This document shows, one piece after another, positions 1-5,392 of a stretch of 6,993 nt of DNA. The position numbers and the translations under genes are program-made. The first letter of the stretch is position 1. Every line of letters begins with the position of its first letter. The stretch lies in contig MGQD01000060.1 of NCBI GenBank assembly GCA_001797695.1, positions 1,089 to 8,081 of the forward strand, written 5' to 3'. Under the pieces are notes generated by a model, which was given only the letters and a program-made list of their open reading frames with translations, was not told the origin of the DNA and searched no databases. Source of the DNA: Deltaproteobacteria bacterium RBG_13_49_15. GTDB taxonomy: Bacteria; Desulfobacterota; Desulfobacteria; Desulfobacterales; UBA2156.

Positions 1-397
1 GGCTTCGCCAAAAAAGAAGACTTTTGGAAACAGCTTCGATGTTGGTTAAAACCGAAGATCCGGTGGTGGTAAACCCTGAAACAGACTCGAAAAATGCATC
101 CACAAAAATCGGAAAATTGTTATCAAAATAAAAAGGGAGAGCCCCAAAAAGGCTGACGGATACCCACCCGATGGAGACAATGGCCATTCCTTCCCTCTGG
201 CTGATTACTTCGGAGATGTTGCCTTTGAATATACGATTTAGGGCAAGCCCGATGGCGATGGTCAAAGCAAAGGATTGGAGAAAGATAATCAGACTCCCAT
301 CCTGGTAGAAAAGGCTTATGCCGATGGGAAAAATCATCGTTATTCCGAAAAATAGCGTCAAATTCCCGACCACATAAAGGATGTCGCGCCATCGCAT
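1..397 (-). CDS. trkH: Trk potassium uptake system, TrkH subunit (N-terminal part, cut by window edge)
   Basis: Membrane-embedded K+-translocating subunit of the Trk/Ktr family, working with the cytoplasmic TrkA subunit. The first 132 residues are visible. They hold two hydrophobic segments near residues 5-30 and 36-54, then REGMAIVSIGW (68-78) and another membrane segment to about 91. The first pore-loop filter, SGFTTTGSS (107-115), follows; its TTTG core is diagnostic of TrkH/KtrB/HKT proteins. The family is usually about 480 residues, so the remaining pore repeats lie beyond the left edge. The ATG follows the TAG stop of trkA with no gap. A GGAG inside the last codons of trkA, 9 bases upstream, can serve as ribosome binding site, so the two genes are cotranscribed and probably translationally coupled. 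The family assignment is firm. TrkG or a KtrB-like name cannot be excluded from the N-terminus alone. Confidence 0.9.
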   Translation of the reverse strand, partial: MRWRDILYVVGNLTLFFGITMIFPIGISLFYQDGSLIIFLQSFALTIAIGLALNRIFKGNISEVISQREGMAIVSIGWVSVSLFGALPFYFDNNFPIFVDAFFESVSGFTTTGSSVLTNIEAVSKSLLFWRS

Positions 398-1765
398 CTA
401 GAAAAACTCCAGCTTTACGGTCAGAATTTTTTCAACTTTAGGAATCGATTTTCGATCTGCGAGGATGATGATTCTGTCTCCTGGCTGGATGACACTCTCG
501 CCGGTGGGGATAATGAATTTTCCTTCTGTGCGAACAATGCCGATTACGATGGCGCCGGCTGGAAATGAGACGTTCATGAGCGGTTTCCCGACAATCTCGG
601 AGGTATCCAGTGCAACCGCTTCCATGATTTCGGCCCGTTCCCCTTTGACGGATCGGGTGGAAAGGACTTTGCCGCGCCGTATATGCCGAAGGATTGAATC
701 GATGGCTGAAAGACGGGTGCTGACTACCTGGTCGATACCGATGGCAGACATGAGAGAAAAATAGCTGAACTTATTAATCCTCGTGATGTTTTTTCGAACG
801 CCCATCTGTTTTGCCAACAGGGAAACCAGAATATTCGTCTCCTCATCGCTGGTGAGCGTGACCAAGACATCCATTTCTTTAATGTTTTCTTCCTGAAGAA
901 GTTCCTGATCAGAACCGTCGCCGTTGAGAACTATTGTTTTGTTCAGCTTGTCGGCAAGGAATTTGCATCGCTCGGGATCTTTTTCGATGATTTTGGTGTA
1001 GATCGATTTTTCTTCGAGATTTTTTGCCAGCCTCAGTCCGATACGGCCTCCCCCCACAATAAGCACCCGCTTGAGAGGTGCTTCGTTTTTATTAAAAATA
1101 TCAAGCGTTTCAGGGAGTTTTTCCTGTTCACTGACAAAATAGATCAAATCCCCTGGTAACAGAATGTCTTTTCCTTTCGGGATGATCAACTCATCTTTTC
1201 GGATGATGGCTGCGATGAGAAGGCGATGCTTACCGATGATGGATCCAAGGGATGAGAGGGCAGCTCCCGCGAGTTTAGTTCCTTTTTCCAGCTTGACGCC
1301 CACGAACTTTATCCGGCCGCCCACCAATTCTCCCACATCCACGGCGCCGGGAACATCCATGAGCATGTTGATGGTCCTAACCAGTTCGATTTCCGGATTG
1401 ATCACCGTGTCGATGTGAGGGGGTTTTTCCCTGAGCACTCCATGGAAATCATCAAAGTCTGCATTTCTGATCCTGGCTAATTTTTTTGTTGCCGGTGAAA
1501 TGATATCAGCGGCCATGCAGGCCACCAGATTTGTTTCATCCTTATCGGTAACCGCCAGCAGCAATTCCGCTCTTTTGATGCCCGCTTCTTCCAAAACGAT
1601 AGGACTGTGTCCGGATCCGACCATCACCTGAACATCCATATTGTCGGCGATTCGGCGAAGGGCGTCTGCATCCTTATCGATGATGACGACATCCTTGTTC
1701 TCGTGGGCCAGTCGGTTGGCTATGTTGGATCCGACCTCCCCGGCTCCGATGATCAGTATCTTCAC
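398..1765 (-). CDS. trkA: Trk potassium uptake system, NAD(H)-binding regulatory subunit TrkA
   Basis: Peripheral cytoplasmic subunit that gates TrkH by binding nucleotides. The 455 residues match the usual full length (about 458) and show the duplicated RCK layout. The first Rossmann domain has GAGEVG (7-12) and the acidic ribose-binding D30. The first RCK-C domain is near 140-225 and contains IPKGKDILLPGDLIYF (195-210). The second Rossmann domain has GGGRIG (238-243) and E261, and the second RCK-C domain spans about 370-450 with IPTGESVIQPGDRIIIL (419-435). Both nucleotide sites look intact. The start codon is GTG, chosen because an AGGAG lies 8 bases upstream. The stop TAG directly abuts the trkH ATG. 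The gene follows ecfT by 66 bases on the same strand, so it may be read through from the biotin operon, although a separate promoter is possible. Confidence 0.95.
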   Translation of the reverse strand: MKILIIGAGEVGSNIANRLAHENKDVVIIDKDADALRRIADNMDVQVMVGSGHSPIVLEEAGIKRAELLLAVTDKDETNLVACMAADIISPATKKLARIRNADFDDFHGVLREKPPHIDTVINPEIELVRTINMLMDVPGAVDVGELVGGRIKFVGVKLEKGTKLAGAALSSLGSIIGKHRLLIAAIIRKDELIIPKGKDILLPGDLIYFVSEQEKLPETLDIFNKNEAPLKRVLIVGGGRIGLRLAKNLEEKSIYTKIIEKDPERCKFLADKLNKTIVLNGDGSDQELLQEENIKEMDVLVTLTSDEETNILVSLLAKQMGVRKNITRINKFSYFSLMSAIGIDQVVSTRLSAIDSILRHIRRGKVLSTRSVKGERAEIMEAVALDTSEIVGKPLMNVSFPAGAIVIGIVRTEGKFIIPTGESVIQPGDRIIILADRKSIPKVEKILTVKLEFF

Positions 1766-1773
1766 AGGCAGCT

Positions 1774-1778
1774 CTCCT
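1774..1778 (-). promoter_or_regulatory. Ribosome binding site fixing the GTG start of trkA
   Basis: On the minus strand the run CGGAGAGGAGAGC precedes the start. The AGGAG core is 8 bases from GTG. This is the best Shine-Dalgarno match in the leftward block, and it supports the GTG at 1763-1765 as the start; that codon places the first GxGxxG motif at residue 7, as usual for TrkA. Confidence 0.75.
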
Positions 1779-1796
1779 CTCCGAATGGATGTTCTT

Positions 1797-1826
1797 ATTT
1801 TGCCTTATATAGCCTAAAATAGTCAA
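1797..1826 (-). promoter_or_regulatory. Possible sigma-70-type promoter for trkA-trkH
   Basis: On the minus strand, TTGACT (1821-1826) and CAAAAT (1797-1802) are separated by 18 bases. The matches to consensus are 5/6 and 4/6. Transcription would begin near 1790, leaving a leader of about 25 bases with the AGGAG site. The stretch is AT-rich and sits in the 66-base gap after ecfT. The spacing is slightly long and the -10 box is weak, so this is only a candidate. If real, potassium uptake would be expressed independently of biotin control. Confidence 0.35.
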
Positions 1827-1831
1827 CATCC

Positions 1832-2587
1832 TCATGAAAGAATGATCAAAAGGCATCCCACAAGAACCATGGCCAGACAAAACCAGTCGATTGTACCAGA
1901 CGAAAGCATCATGGGCGTGCTTCCTTCCCCAAAACATCGGGATTCCATTGCCTCGGCCAGTTCACCTGCGGTTTCAAACAATCCGCGAAAAAGCGGGATT
2001 GTCAGGTGTTTGATGCGATAAAATGGATTTTTTCTGTTTTCGATGCACCTGGACCGTTGCGCATCCTTTATTTCTTGAATCTCATCCAAAATAAGGGGGA
2101 TAAAGCGGATCATCAGGGTGATCATGGCGGCAAGACGTTCCTCGGGAACAAACGGGATCGGCCTGAAAAATCGTTTGAGGGCCTCTTTTGTTTGCGATGG
2201 TTTTGTGGTTGAAATGAAAACCAAGGACAATAGGGCGATCAGAAGCATTTTCCAAAAGAGACAACCCCCCTGATAGATCCCTTCCCGGGTGGCAGGGATC
2301 CAAGGGTTTTGGAAAACGGGGGAGCCTGGTGTGGAAAAGGTCCGAATGATGAAAACAAAAAAAAGAAAAAAAATGAAAAATCTCAATTCATAAAAAATCA
2401 CAAGGATGCGGCCTTTGAGAAAGGAAAGGGCTGTGATTACGATGCAACTGATCAGGAGAAGCCCAAAGGCTTCTGCTTTCAGGGTTGTAAGGCTGAGTGC
2501 AATAAAGGAAAGCATTTTGCATCGGACATCGTACCGGTGCAAAAGGGTATGGTTGTTTCGATAGGAAAAGGGGATCAGATCAGCCAT
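1832..2587 (-). CDS. bioN: Biotin ECF transporter, transmembrane coupling protein EcfT (BioN type)
   Basis: Integral membrane T component of an energy-coupling-factor (CbiQ/EcfT) transporter; it transmits ATPase movement to the substrate-binding S component. With the start at MADLIPF the protein has 251 residues. Hydrophobic segments lie near 25-56, 61-83, 112-127, 152-168 and 232-250. The cytoplasmic coupling region carries the two family signatures: DAQRSR (175-180) and AMESRCF (213-219), matching the A-R-[G/C] type helices that dock on the ATPases. One membrane segment (66-80) is unusually phenylalanine-rich. The ATG at 2585-2587 gives a 13-base overlap with the end of ecfA, implying coupled translation. 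An in-frame ATG at 2620 would add 11 residues (MRPPLGKAAGV) and deepen the overlap; I consider it less likely. The symbol follows the neighbouring bioY, not the sequence alone. Confidence 0.9.
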   Translation of the reverse strand: MADLIPFSYRNNHTLLHRYDVRCKMLSFIALSLTTLKAEAFGLLLISCIVITALSFLKGRILVIFYELRFFIFFLFFVFIIRTFSTPGSPVFQNPWIPATREGIYQGGCLFWKMLLIALLSLVFISTTKPSQTKEALKRFFRPIPFVPEERLAAMITLMIRFIPLILDEIQEIKDAQRSRCIENRKNPFYRIKHLTIPLFRGLFETAGELAEAMESRCFGEGSTPMMLSSGTIDWFCLAMVLVGCLLIILS

Positions 2588-3324
2588 GACTCCAGCGGCT
2601 TTCCCCAGCGGAGGGCGCATGGCGGGCGGACACCGAACCGCTCCAGGTCCGGAAAAACTTGATCCGGAGGTCCGTCCAGGGCCACTTTCCCTTTTTTCAT
2701 AACCACCACCCGTTCGGCGTGAGCGGCGATTTTTTCAATGTCGTGGCTCGTCATGACGATGGTATGCCCGGATTCGTGGAGGGAAAGGATTTGTTTGAGC
2801 ACCTGTTTTGTGCCGGGGTAGTCGAGGCTCGAAAAGGGTTCATCGAGGGCCAGAACTTTCGGTTTCATGGCAAGGACGCCGGCGATGGCCAGGCGGCGCT
2901 TCTCACCCCCGGAAAGCAGATGCGGCCGCTGTGACGCCAAAGGGAGAAGCTTAAGAATCGTCAGTACATCGTGTGTCCGTTTTTCGATTTCGTTTCGATC
3001 AAGACAAAGGTTCTCCGGTCCAAAGGCGACATCCTCTGATACGGTTTCACCCACGATCTGGGTATCAGGATTCTGAAAAACAAGCCCCACCGCCTGCCTG
3101 GCATGCAGGGGGTCTTCGGAAATTCCTTTTCCGTCAATGATAACACTGCCGGCGGTGGGAAAAAGCAGACCGTTTAAATGTTTTAACAGGGTGGTTTTTC
3201 CCGAACCGTTTTCTCCGGTGATTAATACAAAACTTCCGGCCCGGATTGTCAAATCGATATGGTCCAATCCAAGAGACCCGTCCGGGAAGCGGTGGGTCAG
3301 GTTTTGGATTTCGATAACGTTCAT
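2575..3324 (-). CDS. bioM: Biotin ECF transporter, ATP-binding protein EcfA (BioM type)
   Basis: Cytoplasmic ABC ATPase (CbiO/EcfA family) that powers the ECF transporter. Counting from the chosen ATG (249 residues), all catalytic motifs are present: Walker A GENGSGKT (37-44), Q-loop FQNPDTQ with Q84, ABC signature LSGGE (137-141), Walker B VLALDEP with catalytic E162, D-loop SSLD (165-168) and switch histidine H194. FQNPDTQIVGETVSEDVAFGPEN is typical of ECF ATPases. Only one ATPase gene is present, so a homodimer is expected, as in BioMNY systems. The start is uncertain: the ATG at 3322-3324 gives MNVIEIQNLTHRF, the usual family N-terminus. A TTG at 3346-3348 would add 8 residues and make a TTGA overlap with the bioY stop. 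Neither start has a strong ribosome binding site. The gene lies 20 bases after bioY and overlaps ecfT by 13 bases. Confidence 0.94.
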   Translation of the reverse strand: MNVIEIQNLTHRFPDGSLGLDHIDLTIRAGSFVLITGENGSGKTTLLKHLNGLLFPTAGSVIIDGKGISEDPLHARQAVGLVFQNPDTQIVGETVSEDVAFGPENLCLDRNEIEKRTHDVLTILKLLPLASQRPHLLSGGEKRRLAIAGVLAMKPKVLALDEPFSSLDYPGTKQVLKQILSLHESGHTIVMTSHDIEKIAAHAERVVVMKKGKVALDGPPDQVFPDLERFGVRPPCALRWGKPLESWLI

Positions 3325-3344
3325 GTTATGCAAGCGTTCGGAAT

Positions 3345-3917
3345 TCAAGAAGTAAAGGGTCGAGGGGTTAAAGGAGCTCCTATGGTTCGCCGCAGAACTC
3401 TGGCGGATGCAATAGCCGCCGCAATCTTCAGGGCATCTCCGGGAAGAAAAGGGATCATCCCCACAGCGATAGCTTTATCCGCACTCATTCCGGTGATGAT
3501 TTTCAGCCACGATACTCCGAAAAAATAGACGATGAGCGATCCGCTGACCAGGGCGACGATGTCCAAATACAGGTTTGCCCTCCTTTTTTCAACAATGACT
3601 CCGATAATAAATACGGCGGGAAGATATCCGATCAGATATCCGCCGGTCGGCCCGATGATGCGGCCGATTCCGCCGGCGCCGCCGGCAAAAACCGGAAATC
3701 CCAGGATTCCGGCGATGAGATAGATCCCCACGCTTGCCAGCCCCCATCGGCTCCCGAGAACAAGTCCGGTCAGAAAAACAAAGAAGTTCTGAAGCACGAT
3801 GGGAACCGGCCCGATAGGAATCGCCACAAACGCGCCCACCGCTGTCAATGCGGCGCACAGGGAAGCATATACGGTCATTTTGAGCTGATCCGTCGGGTTT
3901 GAAAATCCGCTTTTCAT
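3345..3917 (-). CDS. bioY: Biotin-binding S component of ECF transporter, BioY
   Basis: Small integral membrane protein that captures biotin with high affinity and passes it inward with EcfT and EcfA. The 190 residues match the BioY family length. Visible family signatures are IPIGPVPIVLQNFFV (33-47), the glycine-rich GFPVFAGGAGGIGRIIGPTGGYL (73-95), and PFLPGDALK (156-164) near the C-terminus, whose aspartate and lysine belong to the conserved biotin-site region. About six hydrophobic helices can be traced. The start is set at the ATG that shares ATGA with the birA stop (4-base overlap); GGAG lies upstream inside birA. A TTG four codons earlier is also open but less attractive. Its neighbours, an EcfA and an EcfT on one side and birA on the other, agree with a three-part biotin importer rather than a solitary BioY. 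Confidence 0.95.
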   Translation of the reverse strand: MKSGFSNPTDQLKMTVYASLCAALTAVGAFVAIPIGPVPIVLQNFFVFLTGLVLGSRWGLASVGIYLIAGILGFPVFAGGAGGIGRIIGPTGGYLIGYLPAVFIIGVIVEKRRANLYLDIVALVSGSLIVYFFGVSWLKIITGMSADKAIAVGMIPFLPGDALKIAAAIASARVLRRTIGAPLTPRPFTS

Positions 3918-4834
3918 CTGTGGAAGCAATCTCCGTAAAGGATCCGTCTTTTCGAGCCGTCTTTGAACCTCAAAACGAGAGCTCCGTCTTCATCCACATC
4001 CTCGGCGATCCCTTTTACGGTTTCCTGCAGGGTTTGGATCCGGACAGGACGGTGAAGGGTGGCGGAAAAGCGTTTCCATTCAGGGATCGTTTCGTGAAGC
4101 CTTCCTTCGTCAAGGCGCTTTTCCAAAGCATCTAGATAAGCCGAAAGCAGCCGTTGCCGGGATACGGTTTTCCCCAATATCGCTTTGATGGAAACAGCGG
4201 TATCTTCGACCGGTGAGATGTCGTTGTTGACGTTTACCCCCAATCCGACGTTGATGTAAGTCAATGCATCCGCCTCTGCTTCGACCTCGGAAAGCATGCC
4301 GGCGATCTTTTTCCCTTTGAACAGGACGTCGTTCGGCCATTTCAGCCGGGCTTCGATGCCATATTCGGATGAGAGGATTTTTGCAAGGGCAAGAGATGCG
4401 GCAAAATTGATCTGCCAGCAGAGTGCCAAAGGGATTTGTGGCCGGATCACCATGGTGAAATAAAGCCCTCCGTCACCCGAATGCCATATCCGCTTCAGCC
4501 TTCCTCTTCCCCTGGTTTGGGTTTCCGCGATAACCACCGTGAAGCCCGGACATCCGTTTCGGGCCAGATCCCGTGCGGCATCCATTGTGGATTCGAGCTC
4601 CCGAAAATAGTGGATACGGGTTTCACGTCCCGGGAATCCCCAGGGGAAAAGAATGTCCGGTTCATATAAAAGCCGGTAACCGGCGGGAGCGGATGGAATG
4701 TCGTATCCGTATTCACGAAGTTTTTGAATGTGTTTGAATACCGATACCCTGGAAATGCCCAACCTGGAGCCGATGGTTTCGCCCGAGACAGTATCGTCCG
4801 CCTCTTTTAGAATTTCTAGAATTCGGCCTTTCAT
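3914..4834 (-). CDS. birA: Bifunctional biotin-[acetyl-CoA-carboxylase] ligase and biotin operon repressor BirA
   Basis: Cytoplasmic enzyme that makes biotinyl-5'-AMP from biotin and ATP and transfers biotin to carboxylase carrier lysines. When the acceptor is saturated it binds DNA as a repressor. The 306 residues carry three domains: an N-terminal winged helix (about 1-60; IGSRLGISRVSVFKHIQKLR is the helix-turn-helix), the ligase core (about 72-255) and a C-terminal SH3-like domain (about 260-306). The core shows the biotinyl-AMP loop RGRGRLKR (108-115), KWPND (165-169), KIAGML (176-181) and GLGVNVN (198-204). The HTH domain makes it a group II enzyme, consistent with the operator found upstream. 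In the loop, lysine 114 replaces the glycine of the E. coli GRGRRGR motif; the arginine equivalent to R118 is kept (R112). The ATG at 4832-4834 has no strong ribosome binding site. The gene is first in the biotin operon and overlaps bioY by ATGA. Confidence 0.96.
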   Translation of the reverse strand: MKGRILEILKEADDTVSGETIGSRLGISRVSVFKHIQKLREYGYDIPSAPAGYRLLYEPDILFPWGFPGRETRIHYFRELESTMDAARDLARNGCPGFTVVIAETQTRGRGRLKRIWHSGDGGLYFTMVIRPQIPLALCWQINFAASLALAKILSSEYGIEARLKWPNDVLFKGKKIAGMLSEVEAEADALTYINVGLGVNVNNDISPVEDTAVSIKAILGKTVSRQRLLSAYLDALEKRLDEGRLHETIPEWKRFSATLHRPVRIQTLQETVKGIAEDVDEDGALVLRFKDGSKRRILYGDCFHR

Positions 4835-4873
4835 TGTTTCACGATTTTAAGTTTAGAAAAAAAAGTCCTGATA

Positions 4874-4905
4874 TCGTTAACTTTGATATTTTTATTGGTT
4901 AACGC
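4874..4905. promoter_or_regulatory. BirA (biotin) operator
   Basis: On the plus strand, TCGTTAACT (4874-4882) and GGTTAACGC (4897-4905) are arranged as inverted half-sites around a 14-base AT-rich spacer. The known bacterial BirA operator is TTGTTAACC, then 14-16 bases, then GGTTAACAA; the GTTAAC cores and the spacer match it. The site overlaps the -10 box and the likely start point of the birA promoter, the arrangement expected for repression by the BirA-biotinyl-AMP dimer. It lies about 40 bases before the birA start codon, so birA, bioY, bioM and bioN should all respond. Confidence 0.85.
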
Positions 4906-4917
4906 AACAAATGTCAA
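4889..4917 (-). promoter_or_regulatory. Sigma-70-type promoter of the birA-bioYMN operon
   Basis: On the minus strand a perfect TTGACA (4912-4917) is followed after exactly 17 bases by TAAAAA (4889-4894), a 4/6 match to TATAAT. Predicted initiation is near 4882, giving a leader of about 47 bases. The spacer and -10 box are covered by the BirA operator, which supports both calls. Confidence 0.75.
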
Positions 4918-4967
4918 GGAGATATCACACCTTCTCTGTGACGCGGATTGTCTACCCTGCAGTTGCA

Positions 4968-5091
4968 TAAAAAACATGACAAGATATAGAAAAAAAGAAT
5001 GATAACAGGGCATTTGAATATGTTTAGGCATGGTTCGCGAATAAACTTTTGGTGACTTATAAAACAAATAAAAAATTCGTCATGTTTTTTA
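4968..5091. repeat. Perfect 13-base inverted repeat with wide spacer
   Basis: TAAAAAACATGAC (4968-4980) is the exact reverse complement of GTCATGTTTTTTA (5079-5091). The arms enclose 98 AT-rich bases that contain no gene. The spacer is too long for a simple intrinsic terminator. The arms could be terminal repeats of a tiny degenerate element, paired protein-binding sites, or coincidence helped by the A/T runs. The right arm ends 9 bases before the larger inverted repeat at 5101. Confidence 0.5.
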
Positions 5092-5100
5092 CCCGGAGGG

Positions 5101-5199
5101 AAAGCCGATGATGCCCCATCTCCTTCGTTGCCAAGGACTCGCAGTAAAATACTACGGCTTCGCCCTTGGACGCCTTGGATCTGGGGCGCCCTCGGCTTT
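5101..5199. repeat. 99-base imperfect inverted repeat, probable dispersed REP/MITE-like element
   Basis: Matched arm segments share one centre near 5150: AAAGCCGA (5101-5108) with TCGGCTTT (5192-5199), GCCCCA (5113-5118) with TGGGGC (5182-5187), and CCAAGG (5131-5136) with CCTTGG (5164-5169). AGTA/TACT near the centre pairs slightly off axis. The nested symmetry indicates a long hairpin in RNA or single-stranded DNA. It is far more GC-rich than its AT-rich surroundings, which suggests insertion. The text resembles intergenic repeats I recall from Desulfobacterota genomes, but I could not search. It has only a four-T tract after the right arm, so it is not a typical terminator. Confidence 0.65.
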
Positions 5200-5216
5200 T
5201 GCAACAACAGGATCTA

Positions 5217-5244
5217 TTGCAATATGGATTTGCCGTGTTATAAT
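5217..5244 (+). promoter_or_regulatory. Sigma-70-type promoter of the leader ORF-prkA transcript
   Basis: TTGCAA (5217-5222) and a perfect TATAAT (5239-5244) are 16 bases apart. The -35 box lies 17 bases to the right of the large inverted repeat. Initiation near 5251 would leave about 64 bases before the leader ORF and about 138 before prkA. No convincing sigma-54 (GG-N10-GC) site was seen nearby. Confidence 0.65.
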
Positions 5245-5314
5245 ATAAAAAGATCAGGCCTTTTACTGTTTCCATTCGACGACTCGGGTAACCGCTCATA
5301 AAGGACTTTTTAAG

Positions 5315-5392
5315 ATGCGACTGAACCGATTCGTACCTTCACAGCGGCAACCGGTTTTAAATCCCATTCAATCACTATTGGGGGAAACATGA
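5315..5392 (+). CDS. Leader ORF of 25 codons overlapping the prkA start
   Basis: An ATG preceded by AAAGGA at 9 bases opens a 25-residue frame, beginning MRLNRFVPSQ and ending SLLGET. Its TGA overlaps the prkA ATG as ATGA. The peptide is basic at the N-terminus (R2, R5, R11) with no membrane segment, and I recognise no family. The combination of a good ribosome binding site, position between promoter and gene, and the exact stop-start overlap suggests that ribosomes translate it and then reinitiate on prkA, so it may set or regulate PrkA synthesis. prkA has its own GGGGGA just upstream, so coupling need not be obligatory. A chance frame of this length is quite possible, hence moderate confidence. 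Confidence 0.45.
   Translation: MRLNRFVPSQRQPVLNPIQSLLGET

Larger units (their letters stand above)
4835..5314. other. Intergenic control region between divergent birA and prkA transcripts
   Basis: About 480 bases with no credible protein gene. The part next to birA (4874-4917) holds the promoter and the BirA operator. A wide-spaced 13-base inverted repeat spans 4968-5091, and an imperfect 99-base inverted repeat spans 5101-5199. The prkA promoter is at 5217-5244, followed by an untranslated leader of about 60 bases before the small leader ORF. The stretch 4981-5078 is AT-rich and shows nothing further that I recognise. Open frames crossing this region on the minus strand run through the operator or the inverted repeat and resemble no family I know. 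Confidence 0.7.

Noticed and set aside
123..392. 89-codon minus-strand frame within the trkH region
   Set aside because: It lies in a different frame from the clear TrkH coding sequence and encodes no recognisable protein.
1797..1822. Palindrome-like TATATA stretch flanked by TTTT and AAAA in the ecfT-trkA gap
   Set aside because: Only the short AT core is symmetric; the GC bases around it do not pair, so it is neither a terminator nor a convincing operator.
4925..4941. TCACA-N7-TGTGA inverted repeat just upstream of the birA -35 box, considered as a CRP/FNR-type site
   Set aside because: The half-sites are in the opposite order from the CRP pattern TGTGA-N6-TCACA, the arms are only 5 bases, and there is no supporting context.
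5101..5204. The 99-base inverted repeat as an intrinsic terminator
   Set aside because: Divergent genes on both sides need no terminator here, the stem is long and imperfect, and only four T residues follow the right arm.
4831..5299. Three open frames on the minus strand (78, 97 and 80 codons) crossing the birA-prkA gap
   Set aside because: They run through the BirA operator, the promoter or the large inverted repeat, have no recognisable family or good ribosome binding sites, and overlap each other in different frames.
5259..5304. Possible hairpin CCTTT/AAAGG hiding the leader ORF ribosome binding site
   Set aside because: Only five pairs across a 36-base loop; too weak to claim as a regulatory structure.
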